Assembly (NCBI GenBank): GCA_001872625.1
Contig: MNXP01000054.1
Location: 54,304-118,303 of the forward strand
Reading direction: 5' to 3'
Length of the DNA: 64,000 bases
Origin: Bacteroidetes bacterium CG2_30_33_31
GTDB lineage: Bacteria > Bacteroidota > Bacteroidia > Bacteroidales > UBA1556
The position numbers and the translations under genes are program-made. The notes under the pieces were generated by a model. The model saw nothing but the letters and a program-made list of their open reading frames with translations, did not search any database and had not been told where the DNA came from. Positions 1 through 9,469 of the stretch are shown piece by piece. Numbering within the stretch: the stretch's first letter is position 1; each line of letters opens with the position of its first letter.

Positions 1-884
1 ATACAAATATCGGCAACGCCAACATTAGTTGCATGTGCAGAAGGGTTTAAGATAAGAGTACTATCGCCATTAGAATTTCGTATAAAAAAATTTGCAAATT
101 GGTGGTCGTGACCAGCAAAAATTATATCAAAGCCAGGAACCTTTTCAGCTACCAGTAGGCAAGCATTTTCGTTGAATTTCGCCTTTGGATCGGCGCCACC
201 GTAAGAAGGATTTGTGCCGCTATGAAAAAGGCCAATGAGCAGGTCTGGTTTTTCGTTTTCTTCAATATAGTTTTTCCAATATTTTGCCGATTCTATCATA
301 TCGTTGAAATGCATGCCTGACCAAATATTTCGTGGCAACCAATTTGGAATGGCAGGAGTAATTAATCCAAGAATTGCAATTTTAACTCCTTGTCTTTCAA
401 TAATTTTATATGGTTTAAAGTATGGCTTTTCGTCAAAATCATTAATAGCATTTGCGGCTAAAATATCAAAGTTCACTTCTTTTCTAAATTTATCATAAAC
501 AGGATGGCCTGCTTCTATATCGTGATTGCCAATGGTAGCAACATCATAAGCCATAAAATTCATTACCTTCGATAAAAGATGAATGGAATCTGGAACTTCA
601 AAATTGTAATAATAAACTAACGGTGTGCCTTGCAAAATGTCGCCATTGTCAATCAAAATTACTTCTTGACTTTTGTCTTCCCTTTGTTCAGTAACATAAG
701 TATATACCTGAGCAAGAGAGCCTTCGCTAATTTTTTGGTTAATCAAATCTTTAGGAAATATAGCACCATGAACATCAGTGGTCTCAATAATTTTTAGCTT
801 TATTTCTTTTTGTGTTGTCATAAAAACAGTTTTACATCCAGCAATAAGAATTGCAAGAGTTATCATTATTATCAGTTTCTTCAT
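1..884 (-). CDS. 5'-nucleotidase / metallophosphoesterase lipoprotein (partial, C-terminus cut by window edge)
   Basis: The open frame reads from an ATG at 884 down to the window edge without a stop, giving 294 residues. The N-terminus is a lipoprotein signal with lipobox LIAGC (Cys17). Calcineurin-like phosphoesterase motifs follow in order: TTDVHG at about 35-40, GNHDIE, and GHDH near the visible end. This matches the metallophosphoesterase half of bifunctional UshA/CpdB-like 5'-nucleotidases, which hydrolyse nucleotides outside the inner membrane using two metal ions. The C-terminal nucleotide-binding domain would lie beyond the edge and is not seen. The gene starts 12 bases after birA on the same strand, so the two are probably cotranscribed. 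The family call is firm; the substrate is an inference. Confidence 0.85.
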   Translation of the reverse strand, partial: MKKLIIMITLAILIAGCKTVFMTTQKEIKLKIIETTDVHGAIFPKDLINQKISEGSLAQVYTYVTEQREDKSQEVILIDNGDILQGTPLVYYYNFEVPDSIHLLSKVMNFMAYDVATIGNHDIEAGHPVYDKFRKEVNFDILAANAINDFDEKPYFKPYKIIERQGVKIAILGLITPAIPNWLPRNIWSGMHFNDMIESAKYWKNYIEENEKPDLLIGLFHSGTNPSYGGADPKAKFNENACLLVAEKVPGFDIIFAGHDHQFANFFIRNSNGDSTLILNPSAHATNVGVADIC

Positions 885-896
885 AATTAGAGCATT

Positions 897-1637
897 TCAT
901 AATATATATTCAATTTCTTTGAATCCAAATACTTCAATTTTTTTATCTATCTCCACTTTCAATTGACCAAAATCGTTGATTCCAATAATTTTTCCATGAG
1001 TTATTTTGTTGTTAATCATAAATTTAGACTGAATTCCTTTCAAAAATAACTCTTTGTAATAGTTAGTTTTTAAAAGTTCAAACTCATTTTTGGCAATTAG
1101 ACTCAGATGAATATTCAATTCAGTTAAAATATCTGCCAACAATGAATCCCTATCGATATTTTCTCCCGAAATATTTATCATGGAAATTGGATTTGGCAGT
1201 TTTTCTGAAAAGTTTAATTGGTTTACATTCAAGCCAATACCTACTATAGAATCAGATAATGCGTCGCCCATAATAGTGTTTTCAATTAATATGCCTGCAA
1301 TTTTTTTCATCCCAAAATAAATATCGTTTGGCCACTTTATTTTGAAGTCATTTGCCGATGTTCGTTGCTTTAAAACGTTAATTAAAGTTAAGCTAACAGC
1401 CATAGACAAGTAAAATTGCTTGTTTGCTGCCAAAAAGTCGGGCTTTAAATACACGCTTAATAATAGATTTTTACCTTTTGCGCTTTCCCATGAATTTTCG
1501 CCATAACCTTTGCCTGTCAATTGATGATCTGCAACAATTACAGTTCCTTCCGAAGTATTTTCAAATTTTATTTTGTCAGATAGATATGTATTTGTAGAAA
1601 CTAAATTGTCATATTTGCCGATATTAAATTTTATCAT
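897..1637 (-). CDS. birA: Biotin--[acetyl-CoA-carboxylase] ligase
   Basis: This 246-residue protein should activate biotin to biotinyl-AMP and attach it to the carrier lysine of biotin-dependent carboxylases in the cytoplasm. The sequence shows the nucleotide/biotin loop TGKGYGENSWES (about 41-52), the KWPND motif (101-105), and KKIAGILIE (111-119) containing the biotin-site lysine. The small C-terminal SH3-like domain is present. There is no N-terminal helix-turn-helix, so this is the monofunctional (non-repressor) type. The loop departs from the E. coli GRGRRG form, which I believe is usual in Bacteroidota. It is divergent from rsfS and probably cotranscribed with the downstream nucleotidase gene. 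Confidence 0.93.
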   Translation of the reverse strand: MIKFNIGKYDNLVSTNTYLSDKIKFENTSEGTVIVADHQLTGKGYGENSWESAKGKNLLLSVYLKPDFLAANKQFYLSMAVSLTLINVLKQRTSANDFKIKWPNDIYFGMKKIAGILIENTIMGDALSDSIVGIGLNVNQLNFSEKLPNPISMINISGENIDRDSLLADILTELNIHLSLIAKNEFELLKTNYYKELFLKGIQSKFMINNKITHGKIIGINDFGQLKVEIDKKIEVFGFKEIEYIL

Positions 1638-1739
1638 TCAAAGGTATTATAGTTGATTGAAAGTTCGATGCCTAATGCTGGCAAAATTAAGAAATATCAA
1701 AGCTTAAAAATAGTATTTTTGTAGATTAAATTCTTTTTG

Positions 1740-2108
1740 ATGGTTAAAATAAATAAGAACAGTACAAAATTGGTTAAAACAATAACTGAAGCAATTCAGG
1801 ATAAAAAAGGTAGTAACATAACTGTTTTGGACTTAAGAGCTTTAGGCTCAGCAATCTCCGATTATTTTATTGTATGCACTGGCAACTCACGTCCGCAAGT
1901 GGAGGCGATTATGGACAGCATATTGGAGAAGGTAAAGAAAACCCATGGCGAAAATCCTTTAGGCGTCGAGGGGCGTGAAAATGCTGAATGGATATTATTG
2001 GATTTTATGGATGTCATTGTTCATGTTTTTCAGCCCGAGACACGCGATTTTTATAAACTCGAGAAACTCTGGTCAGACGCAAAAGTAAAAAATATATTAG
2101 ATAATTAA
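1740..2108 (+). CDS. rsfS: Ribosome silencing factor RsfS (Iojap family)
   Basis: The protein has 122 residues counted from the ATG at 1740. An in-frame TTG at 1737 directly precedes it but is the poorer choice. The Iojap/RsfS family binds ribosomal protein uL14 and blocks subunit joining when nutrients are short. Hallmarks present are the DYFIVCTGNS segment, the G-EGRENAEWILLDF stretch and the VHVFQPETRDFY-LE-LW ending. Length is typical. It is the first gene of a closely packed plus-strand run and ends 11 bases before ftsH. A TATTTTTG box at 1714-1721 fits the phylum's -7 element, but I see no matching -33 box. Confidence 0.93.
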   Translation: MVKINKNSTKLVKTITEAIQDKKGSNITVLDLRALGSAISDYFIVCTGNSRPQVEAIMDSILEKVKKTHGENPLGVEGRENAEWILLDFMDVIVHVFQPETRDFYKLEKLWSDAKVKNILDN

Positions 2109-2119
2109 TTGAAATTAAG

Positions 2120-4252
2120 ATGAGTCAAGAAAATAATCAAAACGAAAATCCTTCGAACGAACCTCTGAAACCTAACTTTCAAAATGGGAAAAAGAAGGGC
2201 TTTAGTTTCTATTGGATTTATGCAATTATTGCTGGGGCATTTATACTTCTGCAAGTTTTTGCTTCTACCACAAAAAAAACCGAAGCAATTCAATGGGGAC
2301 AATTAAAAGACATTATTACCAAGAGTGATGCTTCTAAGATTGTCGTTATCAACAAAGACGAGTTAGCCGAAATTCATATCAAAAAGGATAAAGTTGCTAA
2401 TTATCCTGAGCTTAAGAAAAGTGAAGGTTATAGCTTCAATAAGAGTGAACCTGTGCTTGTTTATGATGGTGATTTAGAAAATTTTGGTGAAAGAATTCAG
2501 AAAGTTCAGGACGATTTTAAAATTCCTGAAAGTGAAAGAGTGTATGTATCTCGCGAAAACAGAGTTGATTATACAGGTCAAATCATAGGCTGGTTGGTGC
2601 CAATTGGGTTAATAATTTTATTTTACGTTTTTATCATGCGCCGAATGTCAGGAGGTGGCGGTGGTGCTGGCGGTCAAATTTTTAATATTGGCAAATCGAG
2701 AGCACAGCTTTTCGATGGCAATAAAGTTAGCGTAACTTTTAAAGATGTTGCTGGCTTAGAAGAAGCAAAAGTCGAGATTATGGAAATTGTAGATTTTCTA
2801 AAAAATCCAAAAAAATATACAAATCTCGGTGGTAAAATCCCCAAAGGTGCTTTGCTGGTGGGTCCTCCAGGAACAGGAAAAACACTCCTTGCTAAAGCTG
2901 TAGCTGGTGAAGCTAAAGTTCCTTTTTTCTCCCTTTCAGGTTCCGATTTCGTAGAAATGTTTGTGGGCGTTGGTGCTTCTCGTGTTCGCGACCTTTTCAA
3001 ACAAGCTAAAGAAAAAGCACCATGCATAATTTTTATCGATGAAATTGATGCAATTGGCCGTGCCAGAGGAAAGAATCAATTTACTGGCTCTAACGATGAG
3101 CGTGAAAATACACTCAATCAGCTTCTTACCGAAATGGACGGTTTCCAAGGAAATCAAGGTGTAATAATTCTTGCAGCAACAAATCGTGCCGATGTCCTCG
3201 ACAGAGCTTTGATGCGTGCAGGTCGTTTCGACAGACAAATAAGTGTGGAATTGCCAGATTTAATTGAAAGGGAAGAGATTTTTAAAGTTCACGCCTTGCC
3301 GCTAAAAATGGCTGGCGATATGGATATAAGCCTTTTAGCTAAACAAACTCCTGGGTTTTCGGGAGCAGATATTGCCAATGTATGCAATGAATCTGCCCTA
3401 ATTGCTGCACGCCGCGAATCTACAGTGATTGAGAAACAAGATTTTATGGATGCTATCGACAGAATTGTTGGTGGTTTGGAAAAACGAAATAAAATCATTA
3501 CCAAAAACGAAAAGAGTGTTATTGCTCACCATGAAGCTGGACATGCCTCCGTAAGCTGGCTGCTCGAATTTGCAAGTCCATTGGTAAAAGTAACTATTAT
3601 TCCTCGTGGCAAAGCACTCGGCGCTGCTTGGTATCTTCCTGAAGAAAGACAAATTACAACCTATGAGCAGATGTTCGACGAAATGACTTCTACCATGGGA
3701 GGAAGAGCTGCAGAAAGCGTGATTTTTAATAAAATCTCTACTGGCGCACTCAACGATTTAGAAAAAGTTACCAAACAAGCTTATGCTATTATCACATATT
3801 TTGGACTTAATGATCGCATTGGAAATCGTAGCTATTACGACTCTTCGGGTCAATCGGAATACAATTTTACTAAACCTTATAGCGAGAAAACTGCCGAAAT
3901 AATTGATGAAGAAGTACATATATTGGTAGAAAAAGCATATAAAAGAGCTATCGATATTTTAATTGAAAACAAAGAAAATCTCGAAAAACTTGCTGCTAAA
4001 CTTCTTTCAGACGAAGTTATTTTTTATGAAGATGTGGAAGAGATTTTTGGTAAACGCCTTTTCGCTTCAAGTATTGAAAATCAGGTTGAATCAATGAAAA
4101 TTAAAGAGATATCGTCTATTAAGAAAAAATTGCATCAAAAACCTGAAAATGCAGATGCTAAAATTAATAAAGATGATAATTCTTTAGTTGACAGTAAAAT
4201 TGAAGAAAATGATAATAATACAAAAGATGATGAGATTTCTAGAGAGTCATAG
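2120..4252 (+). CDS. ftsH: ATP-dependent zinc metalloprotease FtsH
   Basis: This 710-residue membrane protease degrades unassembled or damaged membrane proteins and some regulators, usually as a hexamer. Order of parts: a short Asn-rich cytoplasmic start; TM1 at about 29-47; a periplasmic FtsH-extracellular domain to about 155; TM2 at about 160-178 followed by a Gly-rich linker; an AAA+ module with Walker A GPPGTGKT (248-255) and Walker [10 protein letters not shown]; the zinc motif HEAGH (471-475); and the M41 peptidase domain. The last ~60 residues are a charged, low-complexity tail. All key residues are intact. It lies between rsfS and the LUD gene in what looks like one operon. Confidence 0.97.
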   Translation: MSQENNQNENPSNEPLKPNFQNGKKKGFSFYWIYAIIAGAFILLQVFASTTKKTEAIQWGQLKDIITKSDASKIVVINKDELAEIHIKKDKVANYPELKKSEGYSFNKSEPVLVYDGDLENFGERIQKVQDDFKIPESERVYVSRENRVDYTGQIIGWLVPIGLIILFYVFIMRRMSGGGGGAGGQIFNIGKSRAQLFDGNKVSVTFKDVAGLEEAKVEIMEIVDFLKNPKKYTNLGGKIPKGALLVGPPGTGKTLLAKAVAGEAKVPFFSLSGSDFVEMFVGVGASRVRDLFKQAKEKAPCIIFIDEIDAIGRARGKNQFTGSNDERENTLNQLLTEMDGFQGNQGVIILAATNRADVLDRALMRAGRFDRQISVELPDLIEREEIFKVHALPLKMAGDMDISLLAKQTPGFSGADIANVCNESALIAARRESTVIEKQDFMDAIDRIVGGLEKRNKIITKNEKSVIAHHEAGHASVSWLLEFASPLVKVTIIPRGKALGAAWYLPEERQITTYEQMFDEMTSTMGGRAAESVIFNKISTGALNDLEKVTKQAYAIITYFGLNDRIGNRSYYDSSGQSEYNFTKPYSEKTAEIIDEEVHILVEKAYKRAIDILIENKENLEKLAAKLLSDEVIFYEDVEEIFGKRLFASSIENQVESMKIKEISSIKKKLHQKPENADAKINKDDNSLVDSKIEENDNNTKDDEISRES

Positions 4253-4282
4253 TTTATTGAAATAATTTTTTAATTTTGTATT

Positions 4283-4936
4283 ATGAATGAAACTGCTGGC
4301 AGAGAAAAAGTACTTAAAAACATTCGGAATGCAAGCCTTGTGAAGGTTGCCAACAAATATTCGGGGGCAAATCTCGAAGCAGATATTTATAAAATGGATT
4401 CTGAAGATGATTTGTTGATTAGGTTTGCTCAAGAGCTTAACGCTATTGGAGGCTCATTTGTATATTGCGAAAATGAAGATGACCTTATTCAGAATCTGAA
4501 AGTTCTCCTACAGACAAGAAATACAAATTCTATTTTTTCGACAGATAGAATTATGCATAATATGTTGAAAGGCAGTGGAATAAATCTTGTGGAAGACGAG
4601 TCAAAATCTGAAAGCATTAGCATTGGACTTACACGTTGTGAAGCTCTTGTGGCGCGTTTGGGTAGTGTTTTGGTTTCCTCTAAACATGACTCAGGACGTA
4701 AATATAATTTTAGTCCCGATTTACATATCGTCATTGCGCAGCAATCACAAGTGGTTGAAACTGTAAAGGACGCATTAGCATTTGTGCGCGAAAAATATGC
4801 TGAATTACCTTCGATGCTTACACTCATCACTGGGCCAAGCCGTACCGCTGACATAGAAAAAACTTTGGTTATGGGAGCTCACGGCCCACGCGAATTAATA
4901 GTATTTGTACTTGATATTATCAGCCATGAATATTAA
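4283..4936 (+). CDS. LUD-domain protein (LutC/YkgG family)
   Basis: The protein has 217 residues and is cytoplasmic. The C-terminal half carries the LUD signature, with TGPSRTADIEKTLVMGAHGP at about 178-197 and a DLHIVI strand before it. In lactate-utilisation operons this family works with LutA and LutB, but neither gene is nearby. Here it sits between ftsH and cdsA, a solo context I recall from other Bacteroidota, so a lactate role should not be assumed. It begins 30 bases after ftsH, and the next small gene starts inside its last 11 bases, which suggests translational coupling. The family call is firm; the function is unknown. Confidence 0.85.
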   Translation: MNETAGREKVLKNIRNASLVKVANKYSGANLEADIYKMDSEDDLLIRFAQELNAIGGSFVYCENEDDLIQNLKVLLQTRNTNSIFSTDRIMHNMLKGSGINLVEDESKSESISIGLTRCEALVARLGSVLVSSKHDSGRKYNFSPDLHIVIAQQSQVVETVKDALAFVREKYAELPSMLTLITGPSRTADIEKTLVMGAHGPRELIVFVLDIISHEY

Positions 4937-5141
4937 TGAAAACAACAGCTGGCAAGAAGTATATTCTACTGAACAGGAATATAAAATTGAGATTCTAAAA
5001 GCGATTCTGAATGAAAGTGATATCAAATCATATTCGATAAATAAGAAAGATTCGCAATATTTATTTGGACTTTTTGAACTATATGTTCAAGGCGATGAAG
5101 TTATGAGGGCAAAGTTAATAATCGAAAAATCAGATCTGTGA
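4926..5141 (+). CDS. Small DUF2007-like protein
   Basis: This is a 71-residue acidic cytoplasmic protein. I chose the ATG at 4926 over an upstream TTG at 4905, because the upstream segment lies inside the LUD gene and the ATG gives the usual family start. The pattern (a W-EVY start, EI-KAIL-ESDI in the middle, and an L-V-GDEVMRAKLII ending) resembles the DUF2007 'putative signal transducing protein' family, in which a short beta-alpha unit is assumed to bind a small ligand. It overlaps the LUD gene by 11 bases and cdsA by 4 bases (GTGA), so all three are likely coupled. The function is not known. Confidence 0.75.
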   Translation: MNINENNSWQEVYSTEQEYKIEILKAILNESDIKSYSINKKDSQYLFGLFELYVQGDEVMRAKLIIEKSDL

Positions 5142-5962
5142 AAAATTTTATAACACGCACACTTACAGGAGTTATCTTTGTGGCTATATTAATTGGCTCA
5201 ATAATCTTCGATCAACTTACATTCATAGGTTTATTTTCGCTCTTAACAATTATTGCCACAATTGAATTTTATAAAATGTTTGAAGAAAGCGATATCATCC
5301 CACAAAAATATTTTGGCATTCTCCTAACTTTAATTGTGTTTCTTGCTATTTCTTTTCTCTCAATGAAACTTATACCAGTCTATTTTCTTGGGCTAATAAT
5401 GCCATTGCTTTTTGTTGCTTTCGTGCTTGAACTTTATCGTAAAAAGAAAAATCCTATTCAAAATATTGCAATAACTTTATTACCAATATTATATATCGGT
5501 CTTTCTTTTGGACTTTTAAATATTATGGTAAATTTTTCACCAGCATATAACTATAATATTCTATTAGGATTTTTCTTCCTTATATGGAGCTTCGATAGTT
5601 TTGCCTATCTTACTGGTGTTTTGATTGGAAAGCACAGAATGATTGAAAGAATTTCACCAAAGAAATCGTGGGAAGGTTTTATTGGCGGATACACTTTATC
5701 TATTGGAATTGCAGTAATCATTAGTGTGTTTTTCAAGGAATTAACAGTTTTTGAATGGATTTTTATGTCTGTCATTATTTCAGTAGTTGGAACTTATGGC
5801 GATTTGGTGGAATCGATGTTCAAAAGGAGCATTGGTATCAAAGATTCTGGAAATGTTTTGCCTGGTCATGGTGGAATTTTAGATAGGTTCGACGCGGTTT
5901 TTCTCGCTTCTCCTTTTGTTGTTGGCTATCTGGTTTTTATATATAAATTTGCCAGATTATAA
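5138..5962 (+). CDS. cdsA: Phosphatidate cytidylyltransferase
   Basis: This 274-residue integral membrane enzyme makes CDP-diacylglycerol from phosphatidate and CTP, the branch point for phospholipid synthesis. It shows a series of hydrophobic helices typical of the family and the C-terminal signature with S-x-FKRS, KD and LPGHGGILDRFD at about 225-255, including the metal-binding acidic residues. The start is a GTG whose last bases overlap the stop of the preceding small gene (GTGA). psd follows after 9 bases, so two lipid-synthesis steps are cotranscribed. A phosphatidylserine synthase gene, the step between them, is not in the window. Confidence 0.95.
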   Translation: MKNFITRTLTGVIFVAILIGSIIFDQLTFIGLFSLLTIIATIEFYKMFEESDIIPQKYFGILLTLIVFLAISFLSMKLIPVYFLGLIMPLLFVAFVLELYRKKKNPIQNIAITLLPILYIGLSFGLLNIMVNFSPAYNYNILLGFFFLIWSFDSFAYLTGVLIGKHRMIERISPKKSWEGFIGGYTLSIGIAVIISVFFKELTVFEWIFMSVIISVVGTYGDLVESMFKRSIGIKDSGNVLPGHGGILDRFDAVFLASPFVVGYLVFIYKFARL

Positions 5963-5971
5963 TACTTATCC

Positions 5972-6625
5972 ATGAAGCTACATAAAGAAGGATTTAAAAT
6001 TATTATTGTAAGTTTCATTCTACTCGCAATATTTGTAATTATTATTTTTAATTCTTCAACAAATTTTCCAAGTATTGTTTGGACTTTTGCTATTTCATCG
6101 GCAATTTTTTGGCTGATGATAATTTCATTTTTCAGATATCCTATTTTTGAAGTTCTGAACGATGAAAATAAGGTTATCAGCCCAGCAGATGGGAAAGTTG
6201 TTGTCATAGAAACAACTCGCGTTACAGAGTTCTTAAATGAGGAAAGAGTGCAAGTTTCTATATTTATGTCGCCAACCGACACCCACATGAATAGATATCC
6301 TATTGATGGACTGATTAAGTACGAAAAGCATCACCGTGGAAAACATTTAGTCGCTTGGAAACCTAAGTCATCTATTGATAATGAGCATACAACAGTGCTG
6401 ATAGAAAATGAAAGGTTTTCTGTTTTGGTACGGCAAATTGCTGGTGCTATGGCCAGACGTATTATTTGCTACGCCAAAGTTGGTGATGAAGTTAAACAAG
6501 GCCAACAACTGGGATTTATAAAATTTGGCTCACGTGTAGATTTGTTTCTTCCACTTGATGCAAAAATTGAAGTTGAAATCAATCAAGTTGTAAAAGCTGG
6601 AAAGACAATTATTGCAAGTATCTAA
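5972..6625 (+). CDS. psd: Phosphatidylserine decarboxylase, short type
   Basis: The 217-residue protein converts phosphatidylserine to phosphatidylethanolamine. Two hydrophobic segments lie at the N-terminus (about 9-27 and 33-53), followed by the soluble decarboxylase domain with SPADGKVV (70-77), the PTDTHMNRYP block (101-110) and the self-cleavage site FGSRVD (Gly185-Ser187). Cleavage before Ser187 would create the pyruvoyl group. Its length and the GS-R form place it in the short, archaeal-like PSD class. It is the last gene of the rsfS-to-psd run. The convergent gene on the other strand ends only 10 bases away, and no hairpin terminator fits between them. Confidence 0.94.
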   Translation: MKLHKEGFKIIIVSFILLAIFVIIIFNSSTNFPSIVWTFAISSAIFWLMIISFFRYPIFEVLNDENKVISPADGKVVVIETTRVTEFLNEERVQVSIFMSPTDTHMNRYPIDGLIKYEKHHRGKHLVAWKPKSSIDNEHTTVLIENERFSVLVRQIAGAMARRIICYAKVGDEVKQGQQLGFIKFGSRVDLFLPLDAKIEVEINQVVKAGKTIIASI

Positions 6626-6635
6626 TCGATTTTTT

Positions 6636-7865
6636 TTATTCCTTGATAAATTTTTTCATCACAATTCCTTTGGGAAGCTTTGCTTTTAAAATATAAACGC
6701 CACTTGACAAATTTGCTAAACTAATTTTCGTTTCTGAACCATTGCAAATTACCTTTTTCACTAATTCTCCCTCAATATTAAATATTTCTATTTCAGATAT
6801 TTGAGTGGAATTAATGATTAAAAATTCCTTAGCAGGATTTGGAAAAATTTTTATGTCATCATAAATATTCTTTATATTATGATTTATTCCTATGGTGTAA
6901 AATGTTCGTTCCAAAGTTCTAAAAGTGCAACCGTAACTGTCTGTTGCCAAAGCATAAAAGTTTCCAGATTGATTTATAATTATTGAACAATTGCTCGATA
7001 AAATTGAAGTGTCATTATAAAACCAATTGCAATTTTGATAACCAAATAATGATAATGTATCGCCATATTGACTAATATTTGGTGTGATGCCAGCTAATTC
7101 TGTTGTATTTATGCTATCCATTGTAGTTTGAAAAGCTATATTTTTTAGCAATAAATCTTCTGCTGTTGCAATTCCAGGATTGTAAGGACTCTGTGTTGGC
7201 GAGCTCTTAAAAATTGTTGAATAAATTACGCATGCCGTAAGAAATGAGCCATGTAGTGATGGGTGTGTAAGGTCTGAACCCCATAAATCAATAGCTGAGT
7301 AGTTCGAAATTATTCTTAAGAAAGCTGGCCCAATTGGAGCTAAAATTTGTTTTGCGGTATCATTTAGATACTTATAGTTATGATAAATACTATCTATCAA
7401 AGAAGCTCCAGTATTTCCGTAAGGAGGATATCCATTTTTTGGCCCAAAACCAGCAAAAAATATTAAATGGGCACAAGGATGATAGTATAAAAGTGAATCA
7501 CGAATCTTTAAGTGTCCTTCAATAACCAAGCTGGAAGGGGAGAAATGTTGATACCCCAAACAAAATCGACCTTGATTATCTTGCAGTACTAAATAATCCC
7601 AGTCGTTGCTTTTTATGAGCGAATACACTATTGGATTATTCATGTGAGCTTGATTGCCTTGAGATATATCGCCGACAGAAATGCCGCCTGGCATATATGA
7701 AGCTATAATTACAGATTTCCCTGAGCCTTTGGAAAGTTGGCTGAAAAGATTAGGAAGATCATTTTGGCTTGTAAAGCTATTGCCAATAAAAAGAACTTTT
7801 ATTGTGTCTTGTGCTCTACTATTGATTACTAAAAATAGTGTTAGTAAAATTAATATTGGTTTCAT
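6636..7865 (-). CDS. Secreted SGNH-hydrolase-like protein with T9SS sorting domain
   Basis: The 409-residue protein has a signal peptide ending near SRAQ (about 19). An SGNH/GDSL-like fold follows: block I FIGNSFT puts the likely nucleophile at Ser30, and DLTHPS at about 199-204 supplies the Asp/His pair. This resembles the DUF4886 group rather than a characterised lipase. A short Cys-containing Ig-like stretch comes next, then a Por-secretion C-terminal domain with IFPNPAKEFLII and a SGVYILK ending, which directs export through the T9SS. Esterase or carbohydrate deacetylase activity is an inference from the fold only. It is monocistronic and convergent with psd. Confidence 0.8.
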   Translation of the reverse strand: MKPILILLTLFLVINSRAQDTIKVLFIGNSFTSQNDLPNLFSQLSKGSGKSVIIASYMPGGISVGDISQGNQAHMNNPIVYSLIKSNDWDYLVLQDNQGRFCLGYQHFSPSSLVIEGHLKIRDSLLYYHPCAHLIFFAGFGPKNGYPPYGNTGASLIDSIYHNYKYLNDTAKQILAPIGPAFLRIISNYSAIDLWGSDLTHPSLHGSFLTACVIYSTIFKSSPTQSPYNPGIATAEDLLLKNIAFQTTMDSINTTELAGITPNISQYGDTLSLFGYQNCNWFYNDTSILSSNCSIIINQSGNFYALATDSYGCTFRTLERTFYTIGINHNIKNIYDDIKIFPNPAKEFLIINSTQISEIEIFNIEGELVKKVICNGSETKISLANLSSGVYILKAKLPKGIVMKKFIKE

Positions 7866-8012
7866 GCCCTTAAATCTATTTTAAAATATATCAATAAAGA
7901 TATTGTTCAATTTTGTCATTATTTAAATCGCTTTTCTTTGAAGTAGTTTATTGAAATACTCAAAATTAATTGCAAATATATCCTATAATCAGAGAATTAT
8001 GGAATTGTATAT

Positions 8013-8049
8013 AAAAAAACCCATTTTCTATTTTATGAAAATGGGTTTT
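8013..8049 (-). terminator. Rho-independent terminator after pntB
   Basis: A perfect 13-bp inverted repeat (AAAACCCATTTTC at 8016-8028 and its complement at 8037-8049) encloses an 8-base loop. Read on the minus strand it is followed by a run of T residues. It lies about 20 bases beyond the pntB stop. The same hairpin also has a few T residues on the plus-strand side. Confidence 0.75.
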
Positions 8050-8070
8050 AAATTTCTATAGTATCTCCGT

Positions 8071-9465
8071 TTAGCTTTTTAAGAGAGTATTGATTTTATC
8101 AACACTTTCCTTTGCATCGCCATAAAGCATATCAGCATTTTCTTTATAAAATAATGGGTTTTCAACACCAGCATATCCTACTGCCATCGAACGTTTCATT
8201 ACAATCACTTTTTTGGCATTCCAAACTTGAATGACTGGCATACCATAAATAGGACTTGATTTATCTTCTTCAGCTCCAGGATTTACAATATCATTAGCGC
8301 CAATTACCATAACTACATCGGTTTTTGTCATATCGGTATTTATTTCGTCCATTTCCATAACTATATCGTAAGGAACATTGGCCTCAGCTAAAAGTACATT
8401 CATGTGGCCAGGAAGTCTGCCAGCCACAGGATGAATTCCAAATCGAACAACTTTTCCTTGCTTTTGTAGAATTTCTACCAAATCATGAACTGGATATTGT
8501 GCCTTAGCCACCGCCATACCATAACCTGGAACTATAACTACATTATTAGCATCTTTCAGCAAATCAGCAACTTCCTGATGGCTTGTAGAAGTAACTTCAC
8601 CAACCATTGCTGTTGCTTCACCTTTAGGCCCATTACCAAAACCACCAAAGATTACTGATAAAAAAGAGCGATTCATGGCCTCACACATAATGATGGAGAG
8701 TATTGCTCCCGAGCTTCCAACTAAAGCGCCAGTGATGATTAGTAAATTATTGCCAAGCATGAAACCTGCTGCTGCTGCTGCCCATCCGGAATATGAATTA
8801 AGCATAGATATTACTACTGGCATATCTGCACCGCCAATAGCCATTACCAACATAACACCAATAAAAGCTGATATTCCTGCGATAACTAAAAGGTAAATAA
8901 GTCCTTCAGTGCCAGGTGCTGCTGCGAATAAAACTCCAAGATAAATGGAAATGAGTAAAAGAATAATATTTACCAAATGCCTGCCTTTGTATGCGAGCGC
9001 TTTTGCAGTAATTTTTCCCTCAAGTTTTCCCCAAGCAATTATAGAACCTGTGAAAGTTACAGCTCCAATAAAAACGCCTAAAACAACTTCGATAAGATGA
9101 ATTGTATGCTCTGAGCCAATAAGCGACTGAGTTTTTGGGTCGAGATAGGAGCCAAAGCCAACGAGTACTGCAGCAAGACCAACAAAGCTATGTAAAATTG
9201 CAACTAACTGCGGCATAGAAGTCATCTCAACTTTGCGCGCTACAGTGATTCCAATAAGTGAAGCAATAGCAATGGCAACAATAATGTAAACCTGACCATG
9301 AACATCGCCACCAAATACGGTTGAAATTATGGCTATTGCCATTCCAATTATTCCATAAAAAACTCCTCTTTTGGCTGATTCTTGCGAAGACAATCCGCCC
9401 AAGCTAAGAATGAATAATATTGCAGCAAATAAGTATGCTGCAGTTTGAATTTGTGCTGTGATCAT
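8071..9465 (-). CDS. pntB: NAD(P) transhydrogenase subunit beta
   Basis: The 464-residue protein provides most of the membrane domain (about nine hydrophobic helices over the first 265 residues) and the C-terminal NADP(H)-binding domain III with [17 protein letters not shown] and the GANDIVNP loop. With PntA it couples proton entry to hydride transfer from NADH to NADP+, supplying NADPH. Length equals that of E. coli PntB. The gene starts only 4 bases after the pntA stop, and a strong hairpin terminator follows it, so pntA-pntB forms a two-gene operon. Confidence 0.96.
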   Translation of the reverse strand: MITAQIQTAAYLFAAILFILSLGGLSSQESAKRGVFYGIIGMAIAIISTVFGGDVHGQVYIIVAIAIASLIGITVARKVEMTSMPQLVAILHSFVGLAAVLVGFGSYLDPKTQSLIGSEHTIHLIEVVLGVFIGAVTFTGSIIAWGKLEGKITAKALAYKGRHLVNIILLLISIYLGVLFAAAPGTEGLIYLLVIAGISAFIGVMLVMAIGGADMPVVISMLNSYSGWAAAAAGFMLGNNLLIITGALVGSSGAILSIIMCEAMNRSFLSVIFGGFGNGPKGEATAMVGEVTSTSHQEVADLLKDANNVVIVPGYGMAVAKAQYPVHDLVEILQKQGKVVRFGIHPVAGRLPGHMNVLLAEANVPYDIVMEMDEINTDMTKTDVVMVIGANDIVNPGAEEDKSSPIYGMPVIQVWNAKKVIVMKRSMAVGYAGVENPLFYKENADMLYGDAKESVDKINTLLKS

Positions 9466-9469
9466 ATCT

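Noticed and set aside
1639..1646. TACCTTTG on the minus strand directly upstream of birA as a promoter -7 box
   Set aside because: It ends one base before the birA ATG, which would put the transcription start inside the gene, and there is no -33 partner.
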